Below are positions 35,501 to 45,100 of a DNA stretch of 64,000 bases, one piece after another. The translations under genes and the position numbers were made by a program. The DNA is from Pleodorina starrii (Eukaryota > Chlorophyta > Chlorophyceae > Chlamydomonadales > Volvocaceae): positions 1,864,001 to 1,928,000 of the forward strand of contig BRXU01000004.1 of the NCBI GenBank assembly GCA_030267565.1. Reading direction: 5' to 3'. Positions within the stretch are counted from its first letter, which is position 1. Every line of letters begins with the position of its first letter. The notes beneath the pieces are model-generated. The model was not told the DNA's origin. It searched no databases and saw only the letters and a list, made by a program, of their open reading frames with translations.

Positions 35501-38409
35501 CCCATCTCACTCAGCCGCCCGTCGTCAATGAACAGCAGCGCAATGGACCCCGAGGTCAGGGCAGAGTCAACGGCGTTGGAGTACACTGCAGGCGGTGGAG
35601 GTGGAGGCGGAGGTGGAGGCGGAGGCGCAGGGCAGAGGGATGGGAGGGAGGGAGTGCAAAAGCAAAGGGCAAAGGGCAAAGTGCAACAGGGGCCAAGGGT
35701 TGGTTGGGGGGTGGGTGGGTGGTGGGGTTAGGGTTAGGGGGGGTGTAAGGCTGTTGCTGTTGCTGCTGCAACCATCCCGCGCCGCGCTGCCCTCTCGCGG
35801 CCCGACCGGGCCCAACCTGCAACCCGCGCCCGCCTGTCCGGCGGTTTTGGAAGTCTCCCCCAACCCACACCACCCCCACCCCACCCACACCCACACCCAC
35901 ACCTGTCCGCGCGCTTCTGGAGCAGGGTTATGGCACCTACCGCCCCTCCCCCACCCCCTCCCCTCCCCCCCCCGCGCGTATCCGCCGGCACTCACTGGAC
36001 CCCGACGCGGCTGTGGTGTTGATGACGTTGGGTGGCGCCCACCGCTCGTCCTCTATCCACTGCGAGTTGCTGCGGTTGGCGTACACCGCCAGAACCTGCT
36101 CCGCGGCGTGGCGGATGATCTGCCACTTCTGGTAAGTGGTAAGCACGCGCTCCTGCGGGGGATGGGAGGAGGGGGCGGAGGGGCGGGGCGGGGACGTGGG
36201 GGCGGGGAGGGTGATCAGGATGACATTTCCCCCCCTCGCCTCCATTCCATCCCATCCCATCGCGATGCGGTGTGGGTACCGGTACCCCCCCCTCCTTCTC
36301 CGCTGCGATATTTTCTTTTTACCCCCCCTCCCGGTCACCGCCCTCCCGGCCCACCTCCTCCTCGTCAAAGAAGAACTGGTCCAGCGCGTCATCGCTGACA
36401 CCTGAGGGCCGGTGGCGGGAAGGAGGAGGAGGCAGGGGGAGGAGGGGGAGGGGGAGGGGGAGGGCTTGGCATTGTTGAGGTTCTGGTGATGCGTACTGGT
36501 GCTGAGGACTGGTTGCAGCAACCAGCCCTCTCATAGGAAGCCAAGGACTCAAAGAGGCAGAGGCGGAGGCAAAGGCCGAGGCGGAGGCGGAGAGGTGTCC
36601 CCGGTTGGGGGGCGGTGGAGGGTGCCTTGCAACACACTGCGTGTGACGCCAGCGCTCCTCCGGGTGAGCAGCCGCGAGCAGGTGCGAGCAGCAGCAGCTG
36701 TCGTGGCGCACTGCGCGCACCGCCCAGGCCGTCCAGGACCCGACCCACCCGATGCCCCACGACCCGACCCAACAGTCGGGGGCTGCCAGCCAGGAGCCTG
36801 GGAGCCTCCGCGCGTGTGCGCCGCCCCTCGCCCCCTTTCGCTTTTCCCCTCCCTGGCAGACACCCCCGCGCACTTTCTTTGCCCTCCTCTGCCTTCCCCC
36901 GAACCCCCGGCGCACCCTCCCCTCGCCCCCGGACCGACTCTCGCTTCACCCTTCGCGCTTCGCCCGCTTCCCATGCTCCCCCCCACCCACCCCCTCTTAC
37001 AGCCATTCTACTGTAATCTCTCTGGGCTGCGTTGTAAACGGGCTTCATGGTTTTCCTTTGGGGGTTATCTTGGTGCCTGGTGGTTGCTACATGTACCAAT
37101 CTTGCAATGCACATATTCACACCTTCTCCCCCTTTTCGACCCGGCTCGCCTCGATCACGTCATCCGCCCCGTTCATTGGACTACTTTCTACTTGTCTCCC
37201 ATCCCCCAATGCCCTCCTGTCTCCTCCCATCCCGACCTGTGCCGTCCAGTCTTTAATACCCCTCCCCTCCCCTCCCCCCTCCCGCCCCCTCCCCACACAC
37301 CCTCAGACTCCCCTTCCCCTCCCCTCCCGACTCCCCACCCGTCTGTATGATGTGGTGCAGCGCCCCCTGGAAGCTGCCGAACTGCCCCATGTTGGCTCCC
37401 AGCGACTCCTCCACCCGCTCCCCCACCGCCTCCTGGTCCATGGGCGCCAGGTACTGCCCGCGAGCCAGCTTGTCACCCAGCTGGGCAAGCGCCGCCGCCT
37501 TGGTCTTCGTAAGCTTGCTAAGCCAGGAGCGCTTGCCCTCGCCGCCACTGCCGCCGCCGCCGCCGCCGGCCTTGAGGCCGTTGTCCTGCTGTTGTTGCTG
37601 TTGTTGTTGTTGGTGGAGTTGGAGCTGCTGTTGTTTGGCTAGGGCGGCGCGGCCGGAGGAGAGGGAGGAGGGGTCCCTGGGAGGCCGGGAGGGAGGGAGG
37701 GAGGGCGGTTAGGTAGGGAGGGAGGGAGGGAGGGATATGGAGGGGCAGCGAGGGGCGAATCCACTCAAAACACTGCAGAGGCCTCCAGTGCGGCGTCGGC
37801 CATCGTGCGGGTGCGGCGCCCCACCCCCGGGGGGAATCACCTGGCAAACCAACCCTACAGACACTGCCCCCGTATCATACATACACACACACGCATGTGC
37901 CTGCCCTGCTATCCCCCTCCTCACCCCCCCTTTTTCCAATACCACCAGCACCCAGACGAGCCCGGATTAGCAGTGAGGACATGCAGCCGCTGCTCTCTAC
38001 TGGTCGCCTACTTGGTCTGCACGCTCTTGATTTGGACAGCCAGCTTCTTGACGAGCTCCTTCTTGGATTTCTCCAGCTTCTGTCTGTACTCCTGCTCGGC
38101 AGCAGTCTGGCTGGGCGGGGAGCCGGACGCCTCCTCGTTGGGGGGGCTGCAGCCGCCGCTGCTCGCGGCGACGGGCTTGGCTCCCTGGAGCCTTCCTTTC
38201 CGCCGGACCTCCACGGTCCCAGCTGCCCGGCTTTGGGTAGGGCGCATCCATTGCGTCTTGCTAGATGATACAGCGGATGCGCCCCCTGCTGATTTTTGGC
38301 TGACCACAGACGGCGCAACCGAAGGCGCAAGGGAGGCTTGCCGGTGCAGGGCATTCTGCTGCTCCGGCTCCTGCTCGCCGCTTTCCAGCTTGCTTCCCTC
38401 CTGACCCAT
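28099..38409 (-). CDS. Large protein with myristoylation-type N terminus and two C-terminal universal-stress-protein-like domains
   Basis: Seventeen exons, all GT-AG and in phase, from ATG 38409 to TGA 28099 (1162 residues): 38012-38409, 37339-37676, 36355-36401, 35996-36152, 35431-35585, 35083-35193, 34442-34570, 33956-34096, 33562-33703, 32719-33228, 31955-32118, 31434-31542, 30793-30929, 29951-30103, 29031-29412, 28540-28793 and 28099-28260. It starts MGQEGSK, fitting the MGxxxS/T-K N-myristoylation pattern, then has a basic amphipathic segment (YRQKLEKSKKELVKKLAVQI) and a Gln tract. Residues about 245-800 are well conserved in style (VVLAIDCDCEYFVVNELAKW, RLMLGTGYAMFLL, ASWLYTGLFSDVERL) but I do not recognise the family. 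Residues about 801-930 resemble a UspA domain: GYNVLLVLTPDHGRLVRSAL, then LHVYLLV, then VAANMLVV, then LPLLIVKANTVGKYLF. Residues about 1025-1162 look like a second, degenerate one (ALTAMVHLD, SLFLVRTA, PPDMIIGKDT). The USP call is by pattern only; no function is assigned. Confidence 0.68.
29746..29930. repeat. CCCCT pentanucleotide tract
   Basis: Pyrimidine-pure tandem CCCCT with short CTCTACCT interruptions, in the 29413-29950 intron of the USP-like gene. The transcribed RNA is purine-rich here. Confidence 0.9.
30462..30680. repeat. CT-rich tandem repeat (CCCTCTCCC family)
   Basis: Polypyrimidine repeat of CCCTCTCCC-type units with CCCCGT variants, within the 30104-30792 intron of the USP-like gene. 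Confidence 0.88.
31579..31798. repeat. 83-bp direct repeat flanking telomere-like spacer
   Basis: Copies at about 31579-31661 and 31715-31797 are offset by 136 bp. They share the block from GGGGGCCAATACATACACAC to the CTGGCTGGGG end, with one difference (TCAGTGGTTC versus TCAGTCGTTC). The 53 bp between them is GTTTTAGGG/GGGGCGGGGG repeats. All of it lies in the 31543-31954 intron of the USP-like gene. Confidence 0.9.
32224..32260 (+). repeat. Dispersed module B copy (USP-like intron)
   Basis: GGGAGTGATATGCTCC then TTTATATAACAATAAGTCACTG, antisense to the host gene, in intron 32119-32718. Confidence 0.88.
34624..34660 (-). repeat. Dispersed module A copy (USP-like intron)
   Basis: On the minus strand reads CCGTCCCTTCGCTGCGGTAT then CTTCTTATCTTC, sense to the gene, about 55 nt before the 3' splice site of intron 34571-35082. 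A shorter copy (AAGATACCGCGGGG) is at 35234-35247, about 40 nt before the next 3' splice site upstream. Confidence 0.8.
35297..35383. repeat. (GTAG)n tetranucleotide microsatellite
   Basis: About 20 copies of AGGT/GTAG ending in GCAG variants, in the 35194-35430 intron of the USP-like gene. Confidence 0.95.
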
Positions 38410-39120
38410 TTGTGATCAAGGTCGATGTCCTAAAACCCCAGAGAGGGGAAGCTAGCCGATCTGGTGAGCCTTACTGCTGCGTCGATAAAATCGTAAGTTC
38501 GTAACCGACAGTTTCGAACAGGGTTCGAAGATTTGCACCTCGATACTGTAAATTCGCATACACAGGCTTACAACCTCGCATGACAAGTTGTACCTGCCCC
38601 TGCCTCCCAACAGAGTGTAGCGCAGGGCGGAGTCGTGCTTCGTCCCTGTTGCCTGCTGCGTTTGCGGTGATCTCCGACAGTTACATGCAAATCGTTCAGA
38701 TTTGTCCCGCGTTTTGAAAGTCTGTTCTAACAGTGGTGCACTGCGATGCGGGGAGAACTGGCAACATCGCGCCCGCGAGTACGAGCAAGCACGACAGTCA
38801 CCCCAGTTGTCAACGGAAACAGTGTTATTGCACTCGTGTCATACAGGTCTAGCATATTTGTCCATCTCCTGCCATATTCACCCTGCATACCCTGCGGGCA
38901 CAGGAGGAAACGGGTCTGGGACGCACGTCGAGTTATTGGGTTTTGGCGGATTTAGCATCAGCCCTTGAGGCTGCGACACTATGGGTAAACAATTCTCCGG
39001 TCTGGGTTGAACAATTCTCCGGTCTGGGGTGAATAGTTTGCTTTGGAGTGAGATGGCGCTGAGTTTACATTGTGCACGGGTGTTCCTTGTGATGTCGTTG
39101 AGTTGAGCTTTAAGCATACC
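38410..39120. promoter_or_regulatory. Divergent promoter region, USP-like gene / SEN1
   Basis: 711 bp between ATGs, of lower GC. A near-exact tandem duplication of about 22 bp around ACAATTCTCCGGTCTGG lies at 38990-39028, close to the SEN1 side. No TATA box is clear. Confidence 0.6.
38990..39028. repeat. Tandem duplication in SEN1 upstream region
   Basis: Two adjacent copies of AACAATTCTCCGGTCTGGG (about 22-bp period), 95-130 bp before the SEN1 ATG. A related AATAGTTTGC follows. It could be a paired factor site, but this is only suggestive. Confidence 0.6.
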
Positions 39121-42100
39121 ATGAGTCGCCCAACTAGAAAGCGCACAGCCGATGAGGCAGCGCAGCAAGAACAGAGCGAGTCGAGGCTTGAACTGGATGT
39201 CATAACCGGGTCGCTGTGGCAGCCCACATGCCAAGCACTAGATCCGGTCCCTAGCAAGGTGTGTAGATGGGCTCCAGGGCGTTCTGGGCCTCGCGTATCG
39301 ATCTGCAAAGTCCGTCGCTGGGCGCTTCACACGCACGGCTACCAAAGCGGAAGCGGGGCAGGGCAGAGACGGATATACGGTACACAGACCCAGCGCACCG
39401 TGCTTCACGCAAAATCTCCCCAACTCCTCAACGGGCCATGGCCTTTGCGCCTCACCCTCCACCATCCCCACTCCCTCAACCACCCGGACATGCGCCTCCC
39501 GTGCCGTGTCCTGTCGCGACCGCCCGACCTCGCAAACCCCCACCCCACCCCCTCCAAGCCCCCTCCCCCTCCCCCCCTCCGCCCCCCCTCCCCCACCCCA
39601 CCCCCCATCCATCTCCAAACCCCGCTCACACCTCACCTCCCCTCCCCTCCCCCGGCCTCCTGCACCCTCTTTAGATCCCGCTGGTGTTCGACGATGAGTC
39701 ACACTACCGCCGTACCTTTGAGCCGCTCCTGATGGAGGAGGCCCGGGGCAGTCTGCGGGCGGAGCTCGATGAGGCGATAGGCGCCAACAGAGGCTGGGCC
39801 GTCACCGTGACCAGGTGAGGCCGAGAAGGGGCAAGGGGGGCCTTATCTTTCACCACCCCGAGCGCCTCCGGGTGCCGCCAGGTGCCAGGTGGTGCCACGC
39901 CACGGCATAGCAGCCCTGCGACGGGGGGGGGGGAGGGGGGCCCCCTTGGGGCCGGGGCCGGGGCCGTCTCGCCGCGTGCGCGCTCCTCCGCGAGAAGCCG
40001 GCCCCCCAACCCCCCCAAACCCCAACCCCCGCACCTTGCCTACACACACACATACGCGCAAACGCGCGCACTCCGTTCCGCGCCCCGCGCCGGCCTCATG
40101 CGGCTTCCGAGCCCCTCCGTCGCCCGCCCCCTCCCCTCGCCGCACTCGCTCCCTCCCCCCACGCCTCCCTCCCCTCGCCTCCCTCCCCTCGCCTCCCTCC
40201 CCTCGCCTCCCTCCCCTCGCCTCCCTCCCCTCGCCTCCCTCCCCTCGCCTCCCTCCCCTCCCTCCCTCCCCTCCGCAGGTGCGCCCCGGCCAAGGACGGC
40301 GTCTTCAACCTCACCCTCCGCCCCGGGGACTGGGGCCACGTCACGAACCTGAGGGAGGGGGCCATCGTGGTGCTCATAAGGCCCACAACGATGACGGACT
40401 CACAGCAACAGCAGGGGCAGCAGGGGCAGGGGCAGGGACAGGGAGCCGGACCGGGGCCTGGTAGCCTGGCGGCGATGGCGCGGGCGGCCGTGTCGTCGTC
40501 GTCTGCGGGGCGGTGGCAGCAGCAGCAGCAGCAGGTGGGTGGGGAGGGTGGGGGGGTGGGTGCACAGCCGAGGAAGGATGATGGGAGGGAGGGAAGGAGG
40601 GAGGGAGGGAGGGGGGCAAACGGGAGTCAGATGGGCCTCCCGCTCCCGCTCTCGCTCCCCCGGCGTCTGCCTACACGGACGTGTCGGCACCCGGGGGGCT
40701 CCGACGTCCTTCACCCGCCCCTGCTCTGCCCTGCCGCGCACCTCAGGCTGCCGCATCTGCCCTCACCTGCCCTCACCTGCCCTCACCTGCCCTCATCTGC
40801 CCCCGCATCCACACCTGCCCTCACCTGCCCTCATCTGCCCCCGCATCCACACCTGCCCTCACCTGCCCTCATCTGCCCCCGCATCCACACCTGCCCTCAC
40901 CTGCCCTCATCTGCCCCCGCATCCACACCTGCCCTCACCTGCCCTCATCTGCCCCCGCATCCACACCTGCCCTCACCTGCCCTCATGTGCCCCCGCATCC
41001 ACACCTGCCCTCACCTGCCCTCATCTGCCCCCGCATCCACACCTGCCCTCACCTGCCCTCATCTGCCCCCGCATCCACACCTGCCCTCACCTGCCCTCAT
41101 CTGCCCCCGCATCCACACCTGCCCTCATCTGCCCCCGCATCCACACCTGCCCTCATCTGCCCCCGCGGTATCTTCTTTCTTACCCCACACCCACAGTCCC
41201 ACACCCACACCCACACCCACACCCACACCCACACCCACACCCACACCCACACCCACACCCACACCCACACCCACACCCACACCCACACCCACACCCACAC
41301 CCACACCCACACCCTCCTGCACCTGCCTTCCCATGCTCCCCAGCCCGGCGGCGGAGGCGGAGGCGCATCTTCGGGCCCCGAGTCCGTGGCTCCTATGTTG
41401 GCGGGCCTGGTCCGAATGCGCTGTCGGGACGCGGGTCAGGCGCTGGAGGTGTCGGTGCGGCCCTGCTGCGGCAGGGAGGCGCACCGGCCGGAGGGCAGCC
41501 CGTGTAACAGGGTGGGGCAGGGGGGGTGGGGCGGGAAGGGGAGAAACGGGAAAGGGAGGGGTGGGCGTGTCGTCGTGCGCGGGAAGGTGGACGGGTGGGT
41601 GGGCGGAGGAGCGGGGCGGAGCGAGGGTTACGCACTGCAACACGAAGGAATGGAGGCGACCTCTGGTCGTACTACCTGGCGGCCGTACACCCACCCACAC
41701 CACCCCCATCCCTTCCGCCGCCCACCCGTCCCTCCGCTGCGGTATCTTCCTTTTACCTCTCGTCACCTAAACAACTCCCCCCCCCCAGGCCCTCCACATG
41801 ATGATCGGCTCCGGGGTTACCACAGAGGCCGACGACGGCTCCCCAGAACCCACAGCAGCAGCAGCAGCAGCAGCAGCCAACGGCGGCGGCGGCGGTGGCC
41901 CCGGCGGCGGCAGTCCCGGCCCCGGCGGCGGCCCTCTGTGGTTGTGGCTGGTGCCCCTGACCAGCCTCATCACCAATGTACGGGAGCTGCGGGTGCTGCA
42001 GCGGCTGGGCGACATTGCGCTGCTGCCGGAGCTGCTGAGACCAGCGGGTTTCGGAGCGGCGGGGGCGGCGGAGCTGCCGCAGGTGGGGGAGCCAACCCGG

Positions 42101-45100
42101 GTTCGGCGGAGGAGGGGGAGCCAACCCGGTCTTTGGGTGCACCGTGAATGAGTGTGTTTGTGTTTGCGTGGGGGGGTGGGGGGTGGGGTGGCTGCAAATT
42201 GCGACGTTTTGTTTCTCTCCTACCCACACATACACACACGCGCACAAACACGTGCACACATACACATACCCGTGCCGCTCCCTGCTCAACCTCCCCGCCC
42301 GTTCCACTCCCCCGAGGATTGTCCAACCCACCTCCCCCTCCTGCCTTCCCCTTCTCCTCCCCCTTCCCCCTCCCCTTTCCTTTCCTTCCCGGTGACCCTG
42401 TCAGGTCTGGCCGCAGGACGCCCGCCACGAGCCGTACTACAAGTACCTGTACAGCCAGTACGACACACCGCAGCGGGAGGCCATCGTGGCTGCGGCCGCC
42501 CATCTGGCCACTCCGGAGGACTTGGCGGAGGCGGAGGCGCAGGGCATTGCCACGGGGGGCAGCGGGGGGGCGGCGGCGGCGGCGGCGGGGTTGGCGGCGG
42601 CCAGGGCGGCGGCGGCGGCGGGGGGCACGACGAGGCCGCTGGTGCCGCCGATCACGCTGGTGCAGGTGCGAGTGGGGCGAGTGTGGCGAGTGGGGGGGGG
42701 GGGAGTTGGTACGGGCTGCAGCCTGGGGGAAAGGGGGAAGGGGAGGGGGGAGGGCGAGGGTTTGGTTCGGAGGGCTGCGCCAGCCTGGCTGCCCCCCTCC
42801 CACCGCCTCGGTCCGTCTCAGCCGGTCTTTTGCCTCTCTTGCCTCGTTTGGACTCCAGGCATCCTCTTACCCCTCCCACCCCCCTCCTCCTCCCACCCCC
42901 AGTACCATCCACGATTCTCCCTCTCCCCCTCGCCCCTCCCCCATTGTTATATAAAGGGGCATATCACTCCCTGCCCCCCTCCCACCCTTCCCCCCCATTA
43001 AAACCCCAGGGCCCTCCCGGCACGGGCAAAACACACACGGTCCGCGGCATCCTCAACACCTGGCACTCCATCATGTACCACCGCCACCACACCGCCTGGC
43101 TGCGTCGAGCCCGAGACATCCTCACCCGCTCAGCAGCCTCCGCCCGCGGTGGCGGCGGCGGCGGCGGCAGCCTGCTGGATATGTACTGCGATGGCGGCGG
43201 CGTCGGCAACGGCGGCGCCGGCGGCGTGCTGGAGGCCCTGTCGGCGGCGCCGCCTGATGCTCCGAAACCGCGCATCCTGGTGTGTGCGCCCTCCAACGCC
43301 GCCACCGATGAGCTGCTGGACCGCATCCTCACGGACGGCTTCTGCGACTTTGGAGGCGCGATCTACAGGTGACTGTGTGGGCGTGTGTGGGTGTGGGTGT
43401 GTGTGGGGGGGATGTGTGTGGGGGGGGAGGAGGGTCATCATCATGAGGATGTCGTCGTCATCATCGTCATTATGAGGATGTTCCATTTATGCGGGGACAA
43501 TACCCCCTTGAGGGAGGGAGGGTACCGTATCTTCTTCCGCCGCCTCCTGCCTCCCCCCTTCCTTCACCTTCCTCCCTCCCTCCCTCCCTCCCTCCCTCCC
43601 CCCCCCCACACACACACACAAAGACCCAACGTGGTGCGTGTGGGTGCGGAGGAGGCGCCCCTCTCTGACGCGGTCAAGGCGGTCTGGACTGAGGCCATGA
43701 TGAACAGATACGAGGCGATGGGTCCGGAGGCCTGGGCGGTGGCGTATAAGGACTGCGAGGCGCGAATAGCCAACTGCAACGTCTACATGGCGGCGATGGC
43801 AACAAAGATGGCGTCCAGGGGCGGTGGTGGCGGCGCGGCGGCGGCGGCGGCGGGGGAGGGGCCGGAGGGGTCTCAGGTGAGGGCGTGAGGGAGGGGAGGC
43901 GTGCACCTCGGGGTATGTGTGTGTCTGCGTGTGTGAGTGTGTGTGTGTGTATGAGAGAGAGGGGTTATCCATGTATAGGCGGGGGAGGGGCTGGCTAAAT
44001 CGGAAGGCTGTCGCTCATAAGGTACCTGCCCCCTCCCCCCCTTACACACACGCACTTACACGCACCCGCACGCAGGAGCTGGATCGGATGGCTGGGGAGT
44101 TGGTCCGACTGAACGACTGCCTCAATAGGGCCCGGGAGGAGATGGCTCGACTGGACCGAATGGGTAAGTCGGGGGGGGGGGGGCGGGCAACCGGTGGGGA
44201 GGGCGGGCTTTGTTGCCCGCCTGGCCGGCCGCGCGGTGGCTAGCTGGGTGGGTTGACCGTTGGTTGGTTGGTTGGTTGGTTGGTCGGTTGGTTGCTGCGT
44301 TGTGTGGGTACTACGCGGTGGGTGGCTGGGTTGCTGAGTCGGTCGCTGCACTCATGCCGGGCCGGGCTGGGTGGCAAGAAAAGAGGTACCGCAGCGAAGC
44401 GGCCGGGTGGCAAGGCAAGGCCGGCCGGCCTTGCCGCCTGGCTGGTCGATGGGTTTTAACCCCCAACCCCACCCCTCGTGAAAATCCCTCCGAAACCCCT
44501 CCTCTCTCCTTCCTCTCTCCGCCCTCCCCCTCCCGCCCCCCCTTCCCCCCTGCCCTCCCCTCTCCTCTCCTTCGCTGCGGCATCTTCTTAATCCCCCCTT
44601 CCCCCCCTCCCCTCCCCGGCCTATACGTGCATAACCCCTCCCCCCCTCCTCCCCTTGGTCCCAGGCGACCTGGCCACCTCGGGTCCCCAGCGCCTGCCGG
44701 GCTACGTGGTCCGCCGCATCCGTGAGGACCTGGAGCTGAGTCTGATGGAGGAGGCGGAGATGGTGTTCACCACCCTCTCGTCCACCGGCAGGGCGGTGTT
44801 CAGCAGACTGGGCAGGGGGTTCGATTTCGTGCTCATAGACGAGGCGGCGCAGGTGCGTGGATCGGACGGAGGGGAGGGGGCTGGGGAGGGGGAGGGGGTG
44901 GGGGTGGATGGGAGGGGGGATGTTGAGGGGAGTGCGATGCGCGAGTGGAGAGGGGGAGCGGAGACGGGGTGCGTGTGTGTGTGTGTATGCGCCCCTCCAG
45001 CCTCCGTCCCTCCGCTGCGGTATCTTCTTCTAAAGCGTTCTCTCTCTCTCTTACTCTCTCTCTCTCTCCCGTATAACCTCCCTCCCCCCACACCGCATCG

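Noticed and set aside
40539..41507. Repeat protein (CPHLPSPA)n in the SEN1 intron
   Set aside because: 38-bp tandem repeat between two well-supported SEN1 exons.
43430..43480. Possible histidine- or aspartate-rich coding exon
   Set aside because: ATC/CAT microsatellite inside a SEN1 intron.
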